The notes beneath the pieces were generated by a model that made no database searches, was not told where the DNA came from, and saw nothing but the letters and a program-made list of their open reading frames with translations. From Mesorhizobium sp. ZC-5 (GTDB lineage Bacteria; Pseudomonadota; Alphaproteobacteria; Rhizobiales; Rhizobiaceae), in the NCBI RefSeq assembly GCF_025753855.1, contig NZ_JAOWPT010000008.1, positions 124,001 through 188,000 of the forward strand: a stretch of 64,000 nucleotides of DNA, in the 5' to 3' direction. Positions 9,124 through 18,716 of this stretch are shown here, one piece after another. The position numbers and the translations under genes are program-made. How positions within the stretch are numbered: position 1 is the stretch's first letter; each line of letters opens with the position of its first letter.

Positions 9124-10986
9124 ATGGACGACGAACGAAAGAAGGGGCCTCGCCAGGGCGGCCCGAAATCCCCAGGCGGAGCGCGTGGCGGAGAACGGTC
9201 CGCGCGCCCGGGAAAGCCGGGGTTTGCCGGAAAGCCGAAACATGGCGGTGGCCCGGGCAAGCCCGCGTCCGCGGGAAAACCATATGCCGCCGGCGGCAAG
9301 AAACCGTTCCAGAAGCGGCGTGACGACAGCGGCGATGCGCGCGGCGAGCGTCCCCGGCCGGATTTCAGGCGCGAAGAGCGGCCGCGGACCGATGGCGAGC
9401 GCCCGGCGCGACCCTTCGCAGGCAAACCGCGCGCGGACGGTGAAAGGAAACCGTTCGAAAAGCGGCCGTCGCGCGACGTGGCCGGAGGCGAGCGCAGGTT
9501 CGAGCGCGGCGACCGTCCTGCCGGTGAACGGCAGGATCGGCGGCCCCGGCCTTCGGGCGGTGAGCGCAAGCCTTTCGTCCGCACGCCAGAAGTTCCGGGC
9601 TCCAGCGAAGGCGAACGCATCGCCAAGCGGCTGGCGCGTGCCGGCATCGCCTCGCGCCGCGACGCGGAGGAACTGATCGCCGCGGGCCGGGTCCGGGTCA
9701 ACGGCAAGGTGCTGTCGTCGCCCGCCTTCAACGTCTCGGTCAACGATACGATCGAACTCGACGGCACCACCATCCCGCCGATCGAGCGGACGCGGTTGTT
9801 CCTGTTCCACAAGCCCGCCGGCGTCGTCACCACCAATCGCGACCCGCAAGGCCGCAAGACGGTGTTCGAGGTGCTGCCGAAGGACTTGCCGCGGCTGATG
9901 ACCGTTGGCCGCCTCGACATCAACACCGAGGGATTGCTGCTGCTCACCAATGACGGCGGGCTGGCGCGGGTTCTCGAATTGCCGGCGACCGGCTGGCTGC
10001 GGCGCTACCGTGTGCGCGTGCATGGCAAGCCGGACGAGAAGGCACTCGCCGAGCTGAAGAACGGCATTGCGGTCGATGGCGTGTTCTACGGCGCCATCGA
10101 AGCGTCGCTCGATCGCGCCCAGGGCACAAACGCCTGGCTGACGATCGGGCTGCGCGAGGGCAAGAACCGCGAGGTTAAGAATATCCTCGGCGCGTTGGGG
10201 CTCGACGTGACGCGGCTGATCCGCATCTCTTACGGGCCGTTCCAGCTTGCCGAACTGCCGGAAGGCCATGTCTGGGAGATGAAGGGCAAGACCTTGCGCG
10301 ACCAGCTTGGCGAGAGGCTGATCGAGGAATCAGGCGCCAATTTCGACGCAGAGATCGCCAAGCCGTTCTCCAACAAGCCGACCCGGCGCGAATATGAGCC
10401 GGAAGAGCACGCGGAACGCCCGAAGATCGTTCGCGACGGCGAGCGCGGCAGGATCGGCGAGGGCGGCCTGATCAAGAACCGCAAGCGTCGCGAGAACACC
10501 CGCGACGAGGCGCTGGGCAAGCTGTCGACGTCTCGGCCGGAGCGGCCGAAATTCGATCGCGGGGACAGGCCCGAGCGTCCAAAAGTCGAACGCGGTGAAA
10601 GGCCGGAGCGCGCCGCCAAATTCGGCGACAGGCCCGATCGCTTCGCGACCTTCGCAGACAAGCCGGGCAAGCCGGAGCTGAAGCCGCGCGCCGGAAAGAA
10701 GCCGGAGCGCGAGCAGCGGCCGATCGAGCCGCCCGGTCAGCGCAAGGCGAATGTCTGGATGGCGCCAGGGGCACGGCCGATTGGCAAGGGCAGAGCGGAA
10801 GCCGAAAAGCACGATGCCGAGGCGCGGAAGGACCGCAAGCCGAAGTTCGGCAAACCCGGCGGAAAACCTGGATTCGGCAAGCCGCGCGGCGAACGCCTGG
10901 ATGGCGGAAAGGGCGGCGACCGTCCACGCAGCGATGGCCCGAAGGGGCCGCGCGGGGGCGCAAGAAATGCGGATCGTCGGCGGTGA
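9124..10986 (+). CDS. rluB: RluB-like 23S rRNA pseudouridine synthase with long disordered tails
   Basis: The 620-residue protein has three parts. Residues 1 to about 160 are a disordered Lys/Arg/Gly/Pro-rich tail. An S4 RNA-binding domain follows (near 161-215, containing ASRRDAEELIAAGRVRVNG), then an RsuA/RluB/E/F catalytic domain with GRLDINTEG, catalytic Asp near residue 265. The last 150 or so residues are again basic, with repeats such as RPERPK and ERPERA. RluB modifies U2605 of 23S rRNA in E. coli; the exact site here is inferred. The start at 9124 is chosen over longer in-frame starts because those lie inside the opposing tadA gene. It overlaps rsmD by 20 bases. Confidence 0.9.
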   Translation: MDDERKKGPRQGGPKSPGGARGGERSARPGKPGFAGKPKHGGGPGKPASAGKPYAAGGKKPFQKRRDDSGDARGERPRPDFRREERPRTDGERPARPFAGKPRADGERKPFEKRPSRDVAGGERRFERGDRPAGERQDRRPRPSGGERKPFVRTPEVPGSSEGERIAKRLARAGIASRRDAEELIAAGRVRVNGKVLSSPAFNVSVNDTIELDGTTIPPIERTRLFLFHKPAGVVTTNRDPQGRKTVFEVLPKDLPRLMTVGRLDINTEGLLLLTNDGGLARVLELPATGWLRRYRVRVHGKPDEKALAELKNGIAVDGVFYGAIEASLDRAQGTNAWLTIGLREGKNREVKNILGALGLDVTRLIRISYGPFQLAELPEGHVWEMKGKTLRDQLGERLIEESGANFDAEIAKPFSNKPTRREYEPEEHAERPKIVRDGERGRIGEGGLIKNRKRRENTRDEALGKLSTSRPERPKFDRGDRPERPKVERGERPERAAKFGDRPDRFATFADKPGKPELKPRAGKKPEREQRPIEPPGQRKANVWMAPGARPIGKGRAEAEKHDAEARKDRKPKFGKPGGKPGFGKPRGERLDGGKGGDRPRSDGPKGPRGGARNADRRR

Positions 10987-11524
10987 GTTCCGCGGCCGGC
11001 CCTTGGCCACGCCGCGTTCCGATGCCATCCGCCCGACGACCGACCGCACCCGCGAAGCGCTGTTCAACGTGCTGGCGCACCGCTTTGCCGGAAAGCTCGC
11101 GGGCGGCCGTGTGCTCGATCTCTTTGCCGGTACCGGGGCTCTTGGCCTCGAAGCGCTGTCGCGCGGGGCTTCCTACGGCGTCTTCATCGAAGAGTCGGCG
11201 GAAGGCCGCGGCCTGATCCGCACCAATGTCGAGGCGTTCGGTCTCACCGGCCGCACCAAGATTTTTCGACGCGACGCGACCAATCTCGGCGAGGCCGGCA
11301 CGATGCAAGCCTTCGATCTCGTCTTCGCCGACCCGCCCTACGGAAAAGGCCTCGGCGAACTGGCGCTGCAGAGTGCCCGGACGGGCGGCTGGCTGGCGCC
11401 CGGCGCGTTGTGCCTGGTCGAGGAGAGCATCGCGGCGGACTTCCGGCCTGGAGCCGGTTTCAGCATCGCGGACGAGCGGGCCTACGGCGATACCGTCATC
11501 AGGTTTATCGAAGCCACCGCCTGA
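10967..11524 (+). CDS. rsmD: 16S rRNA (guanine(966)-N(2))-methyltransferase
   Basis: The 185-residue SAM-dependent enzyme methylates G966 of 16S rRNA. It starts with the family hallmark MRIVGGEFRGR, has the SAM-binding loop VLDLFAGTGALGLEALSRGA, and the catalytic DPPY at residues 122-125. Its ATG lies within the last 20 bases of the upstream pseudouridine synthase in another frame, so the two rRNA-modifying enzymes are coupled. The longer upstream reading frame is only antisense-free readthrough of the previous gene and lacks a better start. Confidence 0.96.
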   Translation: MRIVGGEFRGRPLATPRSDAIRPTTDRTREALFNVLAHRFAGKLAGGRVLDLFAGTGALGLEALSRGASYGVFIEESAEGRGLIRTNVEAFGLTGRTKIFRRDATNLGEAGTMQAFDLVFADPPYGKGLGELALQSARTGGWLAPGALCLVEESIAADFRPGAGFSIADERAYGDTVIRFIEATA

Positions 11525-11635
11525 TTCCGGCCTTGTTGCCGGGCGAAATGACATCACGGATTACGAACAATTCACTTTGCCTGCGGGGGTGGAGCCTGTA
11601 ACCAACGCTCCTGCAAGGGTTGAAGAGGCGGCTTG

Positions 11636-13012
11636 ATGACATCTGAATCCCATGTGACGCGGGTTGGCGGTTTCTTTTCGGCGGCACTCGTCGCCCTGGT
11701 GCTGACCTTCCCCGCCATGGCGGAGGCGCCGCGTAGCGAGGCCGAAGTCGAAAGTTTCCTTCTCGGCAACGGCATGGAAGTCGTCGTCATCCCGGATCAC
11801 CGGGCGCCGATCGTCACCCACATGGTCTGGTACAAGGTCGGCAGCGCCGACGAGCCGCCCGGCAAGTCCGGCATCGCGCATTTCTTCGAACACCTGATGT
11901 TCAAGGGCACCAAGGACCACAAGGCCGGCGAGTTCGGCGCCAAGATCGCCGAAATCGGCGGCAGCGAGAACGCCTTCACATCCTACGACTACACCGCCTA
12001 CTTCCAGACCGTGACGCCGGAATCGCTCGAAACCATGATGACTTTCGAGGCGGATCGCATGCGCAACCTGATCCTGACCGACGAAGTGATCGGCCCGGAG
12101 CGCGACGTCATCCTGGAAGAGCGCCGTTCGCGCATTGAGAACAGCCCGGACGCGCTGCTGTCGGAAGAAGTCGACGCGACGCTGTACCAGAACCATCCGT
12201 ATCGCGTGCCGGTCATCGGCTGGATGCACGAGATGGAGCAACTGAACCGCACCGATGCGGTGGCCTTCTACGACCGCTATTACGCGCCCAACAACGCCAT
12301 CCTGGTGGTTGCCGGCGATACCGATGCGGAAACGGTGCGGGCGCTGGCCGAAAAGACCTATGGAAAGGTGCCGCGCGGTCCCGACCTTCCGCCGCGCGTG
12401 CGGCCGCAGGAGCCGGAGCAGAACACCAAGCGTACGGTGACGCTGACCGATCCGCGCGTCAGCGTGCCGAGCTTCCAGAAATCCTGGGTGGTTCCTTCCT
12501 ATAGCCATGCAGAGCCTGGCGAAGCGGAAGCGCTCGACCTGCTTTCGGAAATCCTCGGCGGCGGAACGCGCAGCCGCATCTACCAGCAACTGGTCGTCAA
12601 GCAGGGCATCGCTTCGGCGGCGGGAGCATCCTTCCAGGGCACGTCGTTCGATCCATCGAGCTTCACGATCTACGGCGCGCCGCGTGGCGAAGCGGCGCTG
12701 GAGGCCGTCGAAGAGGCGATCGACGCGGAGATACGCAAGCTCATCAAGGACGGCGTCACCGAGACCGAACTGGAAAAGGCCAAGAACCGCTTCGTGCGTT
12801 CGATGATCTTCGCGCGCGACAGCCAATCAGGCATGGCCAACATCTACGGCGCGACGCTGGCCACCGGCGGCACCGTCGACGATATCGAGAAATGGCCGGA
12901 GCAAATCCGCAAGGTCACTGCGAAACAGGTGCAGGACGTGGCGGCAAAATACCTCAATCCGGATCATTCGGTCGCGGGCTACCTGCTACCGATTGCCGAA
13001 GCGAAGAACTGA
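11636..13012 (+). CDS. M16 family zinc metallopeptidase (catalytic subunit)
   Basis: The 458-residue protein starts with a Sec signal peptide (hydrophobic to about residue 30, ending AMAEA), which places it in the periplasm. The inverted zinc motif HFFEH is at residues 82-86, inside [14 protein letters not shown], with the distal acidic ligand in the EERRSR region. The C-terminal inactive M16 half carries the usual R/Y region near [19 protein letters not shown] provides the ribosome site. It is followed after 13 bases by a second M16 protein that lacks the zinc motif, the arrangement of heterodimeric bacterial processing peptidases. The substrate is unknown. Confidence 0.93.
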   Translation: MTSESHVTRVGGFFSAALVALVLTFPAMAEAPRSEAEVESFLLGNGMEVVVIPDHRAPIVTHMVWYKVGSADEPPGKSGIAHFFEHLMFKGTKDHKAGEFGAKIAEIGGSENAFTSYDYTAYFQTVTPESLETMMTFEADRMRNLILTDEVIGPERDVILEERRSRIENSPDALLSEEVDATLYQNHPYRVPVIGWMHEMEQLNRTDAVAFYDRYYAPNNAILVVAGDTDAETVRALAEKTYGKVPRGPDLPPRVRPQEPEQNTKRTVTLTDPRVSVPSFQKSWVVPSYSHAEPGEAEALDLLSEILGGGTRSRIYQQLVVKQGIASAAGASFQGTSFDPSSFTIYGAPRGEAALEAVEEAIDAEIRKLIKDGVTETELEKAKNRFVRSMIFARDSQSGMANIYGATLATGGTVDDIEKWPEQIRKVTAKQVQDVAAKYLNPDHSVAGYLLPIAEAKN

Positions 13013-13025
13013 GAAGGCCAGTATC

Positions 13026-14372
13026 ATGCCAAACCGTTCCCAGCTTCTGACCGCGGTGGCCACGCTCTTTCTTGCGATCGTTTTCCTGACGCTTCCGGCG
13101 ATCGTTGCGGCGCGGGCTGCGGTCACCATCCAGGAGGTGACCTCCGAAAAGGGCATCAAGGCCTGGTTGGTCGAGGACTATTCGGTGCCGATCGTTTCGG
13201 TCCGCTTTGCCTTCAGCGGCGGCTCGACGCAGGACCCGGCAGGCAAGGAAGGCCTGGCGAACCTGATGACCGGGCTGTTCGACGAGGGCGCCGACAATCT
13301 CGACAGTGACGCCTTCCAGGAACGGCTCGACGATGCCGGGGCCGAGATGCGCTTCAATGCCGGCCGCGATTCGCTGTACGGCTCGATGCGCATGCTTGCC
13401 GATCAGAAGGACGAGGCGCTGGAACTGCTGCGGCTGGCGGTCGAGAAACCGCGCTTCGACGCCGCGCCCATCGATCGAATCCGCGCCCAGATCGTCTCGG
13501 GCATCGTTGCCAATGAGAAAGACCCGCAGACCGCCGCGCAATTTGCCTGGGCGCAGGCGCTTTACGGCGAACATCCCTATTCCCGCCGCGACGAAGGCAC
13601 CAGGGAGACGCTGGCCGCGATCACAGCTGACGATCTCCACGCCTTTCACAAGCGACTGTTCGCGCGCGGCAATCTGACCATCGGCGTCGTCGGCGCCATC
13701 GACGCGGAGACGCTGAAGCGCGATCTGGACAAGGTGTTCGGTGATTTACCGGCCGAGCCGGCGCTGCAAAAGGTCGAGATGGTGGAGCCCAAGCTCGACC
13801 AGGAAATCCTAATTCCCTACGATCTCCCGCAGACCTCGCTGCTGCTTGCCTATCCCGGTATCGAGCGTACCGATCCGCAATTCTTTGCCGCGTACCTGAT
13901 GAACCACATCCTGGGCGGCGGCAGTTTCACCTCGCGGCTGTTCAACGAGGTGCGCGAGAAGCGTGGGCTGGCTTATGGTGTCGACTCGTCGATCGTGAAC
14001 AACGAGCATTCGTCGGCTCTCGTCATCAATACGGCCACGCGGTCCGACCGTTCCGCCGAAACGCTGGCGATCATTCGCGCCGAGGTGAAGCGCATGGCCG
14101 ACGAGGGCGTGACGGAAGAGGAACTGGATGCGGCGAAGAAATATCTGATCGGCTCATATGCGATCAACAACCTCGACACGTCGCGCGGCATCGCCGGCAC
14201 GCTGGTCGAACTGCAGATCAACAAACTCGGCATCGACTACATCGAGCGGCGCAAGGGACTGATCGATGCAGTGACCGCGGACCAAGTGCAGGCAGCCGCG
14301 AAGCGGCTACTACTGGCTGAGCCGGCGGTCCTGATCATAGGTCCTGCCCAGGCCAAGGGAGACAAGGGGTGA
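13026..14372 (+). CDS. M16 family protein without zinc motif (non-catalytic partner)
   Basis: The 448-residue protein has an N-terminal signal segment and two M16 domains, but at the position of HxxEH it reads [13 protein letters not shown], so it cannot bind catalytic zinc in the normal way. The C-terminal half keeps the substrate-binding pattern [22 protein letters not shown]. Such proteins pair with an active M16 subunit, here the gene 13 bases upstream. GAGAAGG is the ribosome site. Its stop overlaps the GTG start of the patatin gene, so all three form one operon. Confidence 0.92.
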   Translation: MPNRSQLLTAVATLFLAIVFLTLPAIVAARAAVTIQEVTSEKGIKAWLVEDYSVPIVSVRFAFSGGSTQDPAGKEGLANLMTGLFDEGADNLDSDAFQERLDDAGAEMRFNAGRDSLYGSMRMLADQKDEALELLRLAVEKPRFDAAPIDRIRAQIVSGIVANEKDPQTAAQFAWAQALYGEHPYSRRDEGTRETLAAITADDLHAFHKRLFARGNLTIGVVGAIDAETLKRDLDKVFGDLPAEPALQKVEMVEPKLDQEILIPYDLPQTSLLLAYPGIERTDPQFFAAYLMNHILGGGSFTSRLFNEVREKRGLAYGVDSSIVNNEHSSALVINTATRSDRSAETLAIIRAEVKRMADEGVTEEELDAAKKYLIGSYAINNLDTSRGIAGTLVELQINKLGIDYIERRKGLIDAVTADQVQAAAKRLLLAEPAVLIIGPAQAKGDKG

Positions 14373-15265
14373 GCAGCCGGCCGCGGCCCCGGCCGCCCGT
14401 GACAAACGAAGGTGGCGACCCAAGTTTCGCTATCGCCTTTGGCGGCGGCGGTGCGCGCGGCCTGGCGCATATCCATGTGATCGAAGCCCTTGACGAATTG
14501 GGCATCAGGCCGGTCTCGATCGCCGGCTCGTCGATCGGCGCGATCATGGGAGCCGGCATGGCCGCCGGCATGACCGGGGCGGAAATCCACCATTATGCGC
14601 GCTCGACACTTGGCAGGCGCGCTGAAGTCGCCGCGCGTGTCTGGCGTGCGCGGCCGGGCAGCTTCGGCGAGATGATGGCCGGCGGGCTGCGTGTCTCGCA
14701 ATTCAACATCGAACGTATCCTGAAGGCATTCCTGCCGGAGGCCATACCCGCGACCTTCGGCGAGCTGAATATCCCGTTGAAGGTGACCGCGACGGATTTC
14801 TTCGGACATCGCCTGGCGGTGTTCGACAGCGGAGACCTTAATTCGGCACTCGCCGCCTCGGCTGCAATTCCCGCGGTTTTCAGGCCGGTGCGGCGCGACG
14901 GCATGCTGCTGATCGACGGCGGTATCTACAATCCGGTGCCATTCGACCTGATCGAGGGTGAGGCCGATATCACCATTGCCATCGACGTTGTCGGGGCACC
15001 CGCGGCAAGCGACCGGCGGCGGCCCAACTCCATGGACCTGATGTTCGGCGCTACGCAACTGATGATGCAGTCGATCAGCGCGATGAAGCTCAAGACCAAC
15101 CGGCCGGATATCCTGTTGCGGCCGCCGGTCTCGCGTTTCCGGGCGCTCGACTTCCTGAAGATTGAAGCGGTGATGGCCGAAACGGCTTCGATCAAGGACG
15201 AATTGAAACGCGCCGTCGAAGAGGCCGTCGAAGCGAGGCGCAAGCGATCGGGCGATCCTGGCTGA
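14369..15265 (+). CDS. patatin-like phospholipase family protein (RssA-like)
   Basis: The 298-residue protein has the patatin oxyanion loop GGGGARG at residues 25-31, the nucleophile motif GSSIG at 53-57 (Ser55) and DGG with Asp183, making a Ser-Asp dyad. It has no signal peptide and should be a cytoplasmic lipid acyl hydrolase. The GTG start overlaps the TGA of the preceding M16 gene (GTGA), which argues for translational coupling. Substrate is not known; small RssA/YchK-type patatins are poorly characterised. Confidence 0.93.
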   Translation: MSSRPRPRPPVTNEGGDPSFAIAFGGGGARGLAHIHVIEALDELGIRPVSIAGSSIGAIMGAGMAAGMTGAEIHHYARSTLGRRAEVAARVWRARPGSFGEMMAGGLRVSQFNIERILKAFLPEAIPATFGELNIPLKVTATDFFGHRLAVFDSGDLNSALAASAAIPAVFRPVRRDGMLLIDGGIYNPVPFDLIEGEADITIAIDVVGAPAASDRRRPNSMDLMFGATQLMMQSISAMKLKTNRPDILLRPPVSRFRALDFLKIEAVMAETASIKDELKRAVEEAVEARRKRSGDPG

Positions 15266-15274
15266 TCGTGCCGG

Positions 15275-16699
15275 CTATTGCACCGTTGCCGCCTTGCCGG
15301 TCGAGAAGGGCGATTGCGCCGACGGTGGTGGCCCCGGCACAGGCAGGTCGGGCGGTGGCGTCTTGGCAAGCCGGCTGACCACCCTGAAGCATACGATCAC
15401 CGAAATGATCCCGAAGACGACGGCGCCGAGCCCCCAGCCGGCGATGACGCCCTTGGCGCCGTAATATTGCGCGCCGATCCACACGAAGGGGATGACGCCG
15501 AGCGTCGAACGGCCCCAGTTGAATACCGTCGAATAGGTGGGGAAGCCGAGATTGTTGAAAGCCGCACTCGACACGAAGATGGCGCCGTTGAACAGGAAGC
15601 TGCCGGCGGCGAACAGACAGAAGAAGACGATAAGCTCGTGCGCCTGCTCCCTGGCGCCGAACAGCGACGAGATCGGGCCGGAAAAAATGGCGAGCAAGGC
15701 CCACATCGCCAGCACGTAGACCATTGTGAACAGCAGGCTGTCGCGCATGGTCGACACCAGGCGGTCGTATTTGCGGGCGCCGTAGTTCTGGCCGAGGATT
15801 GGCCCCACGGCTCCCGAAAGCGCGAAGATGACGCCGAACGCGACCGGTATGATGCGTCCGATGATCGCCCAGCCGGCGACCGCATCATCGCCGAAATGGG
15901 CGATCTGGGTCGTGACATAGGCATTGCCGACCGGTGTGGCGATCTGGGTCAGCACCGCCGGCACGCCGATGACGAAGAATGGCCTGAAGGCTGCAGCCAG
16001 CCTCTTGCGGTCCGGCATCCTGATGAGATGGTGGACCGCCTGCGCGCCATAAAGACCGACGGCAAGCATCACGAGCCGCGAGAGCACCGTCGCGATCGCC
16101 GCGCCGTCGATGCCGAGCCCGAAGCCGAAAATGAAGATGGGATCGAAGATCGCCGCCGCGACGCCCGCGGCAAGCGTCACATACATCGCCCGCCGCGCAT
16201 CGCCGACGCCGCGCAATATGCCGGTGGTGCACATGCCCAGCGCGACGATCGGTGTCGACGGCAGCACCATCTGCAGGAAGCGGGTGGTGAGGTCGAGCGT
16301 TTCGCCCTGCGCACCGAGCAACGCGGACAATTCGCGCAAGAAAGGCCATACGGCAAGGGAGATGGCGCCGGTTGTCAGCGCCATGAAGACCATGGAGGCG
16401 CCGCCCATGCTGGCGGCTTCATCGCGACTGCCGCGGCCGAGACAGCGCGCCACCAGCGCCGAACAGGCGATGGTGAAGCCGATCGCTACCGAAACCGTGA
16501 AGAAAAGCAGCGTCGAGGCAAAGCCGATCGCGGCGGCGAGAGCCTGGACGCCGAGCAGCGAGATGTAGAAGAGGTTCAGCGCGTCGACGATGAAGATGGC
16601 GATCAGGCCGACCGAACCCGTCGCCGTCATGACGATGACGTGGCGCATCGTCGAGCCGGCGGTGAATTTGGCCTGGCTGGCCTCTGCCGGAGTGCTCAT
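15275..16699 (-). CDS. MATE family efflux transporter
   Basis: The 474-residue inner-membrane protein has twelve hydrophobic segments in two related six-helix halves, as in NorM/DinF proteins. Family-like stretches include GASMVFMALTTGAISLAVW in the first half and VGPILGQNYGARKYDR in the second. It would export cationic compounds using a Na+ or H+ gradient. The C-terminal tail is proline-rich. It lies downstream of the KefB-like gene on the same strand with a 57-base gap and may share its transcript. The extent of drug specificity cannot be read from the sequence. Confidence 0.93.
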   Translation of the reverse strand: MSTPAEASQAKFTAGSTMRHVIVMTATGSVGLIAIFIVDALNLFYISLLGVQALAAAIGFASTLLFFTVSVAIGFTIACSALVARCLGRGSRDEAASMGGASMVFMALTTGAISLAVWPFLRELSALLGAQGETLDLTTRFLQMVLPSTPIVALGMCTTGILRGVGDARRAMYVTLAAGVAAAIFDPIFIFGFGLGIDGAAIATVLSRLVMLAVGLYGAQAVHHLIRMPDRKRLAAAFRPFFVIGVPAVLTQIATPVGNAYVTTQIAHFGDDAVAGWAIIGRIIPVAFGVIFALSGAVGPILGQNYGARKYDRLVSTMRDSLLFTMVYVLAMWALLAIFSGPISSLFGAREQAHELIVFFCLFAAGSFLFNGAIFVSSAAFNNLGFPTYSTVFNWGRSTLGVIPFVWIGAQYYGAKGVIAGWGLGAVVFGIISVIVCFRVVSRLAKTPPPDLPVPGPPPSAQSPFSTGKAATVQ

Positions 16700-16756
16700 G
16701 CCTGCCGGCCCGAAGCGATGGACGATAAGGTCATCAGGAATTCCTGCGGCAAGCGA

Positions 16757-18628
16757 TCAGCTGTCGGCGACCTCAGGGGTTTTGTCGTCGATGGCTTCGT
16801 TGTCAAGCCGCTTCGATTCGCGCGTCGGCTTGATGAGGGGTTCCGGCGTGACCGGCTTGGTGAGCCAGCGTCCGGCCTGCAGGCCATCGACCGCCTGCAA
16901 GGCGAGGCGCTCTTCGTCGCGCTGGCGGACATCTTCCCGGATAGCCGAAGCCGTCTCCTGATCCATGCCGAGCGCCTCCAGCGTCTTCTGGCCGAACAGA
17001 AGCCCGGACTCGAAGGTTTCGCGAAGCTCGTAGTCGACACCCCTGGCGCGCAATTGCAGCGTGTGGGTGCGGTCGTATGAGCGCACATAGAGCCTGGCGT
17101 CGGGGAACTCGCTCTGGATGAGTTCGACGATCTTGTCGGTGGTTTCCTTCTTGTTGGTGGCGACGGCGACGACCTTGGCGCGGCGGATGCCGGCGGCTTC
17201 CAGCACGTCCTTGCGGGTGCCGTCGCCGAAATAGATGCGGAAGCCGAACTTGCCGGCGCTGCGCACCCTATCGGCGGAATGGTCGATGATGGTGACGCTC
17301 GAACCGCCGGTCAGCAAGATCTGCGAGGCGATCTGGCCGAAGCGCGAGAAGCCGATCATCAGGACGTTGCCGCCCGCGCCATCGAAATCTTCCTCCATCT
17401 CCTCAGGCTGGTCGGCCGTGAGAAAGGCCTTCGATGCCGGTGCAAAGAGCGGCATCAAGGCCATCGAGACCGTGACGATGGCGATCAGCATCGACGCCGT
17501 TTCCAGCGGAAAGATCGATGCCGACGCAGCCACCGAGAACAGCACGAAGGCAAATTCGCCGCCTTGTGGTAGCAGGAAGGCGACGCGGACCGCGTCGTCG
17601 TGCTTGCAGTTGAACAGCCGGCAGACCGTGTAGGTGACCGCAACCTTGACCGCCATCAGCACGGGAACGGCGAGCAGGATGGTCTGCCAGTTTTCGACGA
17701 TCACATCGAGTTCGAGCGAAAGGCCGACCGCCATGAAGAAAAGGCCGAGCAGAATGCCGCGGAACGGCTCGATGTCGGCTTCGAGTTCGTGGCGATAGGA
17801 CGATTCGGCCAGCATCACGCCGGCAATGAAGGCGCCCATCGCCATCGAGAGGCCGGCAACCTGCATCAGGGTGGCGGCGCCCAGAACAACCAGAAGCGCA
17901 GCCGCGATCATCGCTTCCTTGGCGCCGGTGTTGGCGATGATACGGAACAGCGGATTGATCAGATAGCGGCCAGCGATCAGCAGCGTGGCGATTGCCGCAA
18001 TCGTGATGCCGAATTGTGGCAACACGGCCGCCTGCGTCCCTTCGCCTGGCGACAGAAGCGGGATCAACGCCAGCAGCGGAACGATGGCAAGGTCCTGGAA
18101 CAGCAGGATCGAGAATGTCGTCTGGCCGTGACGCGTGTTGGTTGTGCCCTCCTGCTCAAGGAGTTGCATGGCGAATGCCGTGGAAGAAAGGGCGAGGCCG
18201 AAGCCGATGACAATCGCTGCCGGATAGGAAAGCCCGGCCAGGAGGACGCCGAGCGCCGCAAGGACGATGCCGGTCAACACGACCTGCGCCAGCCCGAGAC
18301 CGAAGATGTCGCGCCGCAGCGCCCACAGGCGCGACGGCTTCAGCTCAAGCCCGATTATAAAAAGCAGGAACACGATGCCGAGTTCGGCAACATGCAGGAT
18401 TTCCTCGCCGCCGGTGATCAGCCTTGCTGCCGGGCCGATGGCGATGCCGGCCGCCAGATAGCCGAGGATGGTGCCAAGACCGATGCGCTTGAACAGCGGG
18501 GCCGCCACGACGGCGCCGCCGAGAAGCAGCAGAACTTCGGAATAGATTGTTCCCTCGACGGCCAAGACAATGTTCCCGATGCTGACCCGCTCGCGAGTCC
18601 CGTGGCATTTGCGGTGAGAGGCACCCAT
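16757..18628 (-). CDS. KefB-like monovalent cation:proton antiporter (CPA2) with RCK/TrkA-N domain
   Basis: The protein has about 623 residues from the ATG at 18628. Twelve to thirteen membrane helices start at EGTIYSEVLLLLGG, with the CPA2 signature GLGTILGYLAAGIAIGP, then a TrkA-N/RCK domain with VLMIGFSRFGQIASQ and IIDHSADRVRSAGKFG that binds NAD. These proteins move K+ against H+ and in E. coli are gated by glutathione adducts. The start is uncertain: no good ribosome site precedes the ATG at 18628, and a TTG about 70 bases further in, just before AVEGTIYSE, would also serve. The open frame upstream of 18628 is shadow of the divergent pmbA gene. Confidence 0.9.
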   Translation of the reverse strand: MGASHRKCHGTRERVSIGNIVLAVEGTIYSEVLLLLGGAVVAAPLFKRIGLGTILGYLAAGIAIGPAARLITGGEEILHVAELGIVFLLFIIGLELKPSRLWALRRDIFGLGLAQVVLTGIVLAALGVLLAGLSYPAAIVIGFGLALSSTAFAMQLLEQEGTTNTRHGQTTFSILLFQDLAIVPLLALIPLLSPGEGTQAAVLPQFGITIAAIATLLIAGRYLINPLFRIIANTGAKEAMIAAALLVVLGAATLMQVAGLSMAMGAFIAGVMLAESSYRHELEADIEPFRGILLGLFFMAVGLSLELDVIVENWQTILLAVPVLMAVKVAVTYTVCRLFNCKHDDAVRVAFLLPQGGEFAFVLFSVAASASIFPLETASMLIAIVTVSMALMPLFAPASKAFLTADQPEEMEEDFDGAGGNVLMIGFSRFGQIASQILLTGGSSVTIIDHSADRVRSAGKFGFRIYFGDGTRKDVLEAAGIRRAKVVAVATNKKETTDKIVELIQSEFPDARLYVRSYDRTHTLQLRARGVDYELRETFESGLLFGQKTLEALGMDQETASAIREDVRQRDEERLALQAVDGLQAGRWLTKPVTPEPLIKPTRESKRLDNEAIDDKTPEVADS

Positions 18629-18716
18629 TGCACAAGGGACGCCGGAACAATAGATGGTGCCGGAGACGCTTTGCACCAACGCCGCATACGAAATCAATAA
18701 AAGCCGGAACCCGCTG

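Noticed and set aside
15278-17080. A 600-codon open frame antisense to the MATE and KefB-like genes
   Set aside because: It crosses two real genes and reads as low-complexity Asp/Arg/His sequence with no motif.
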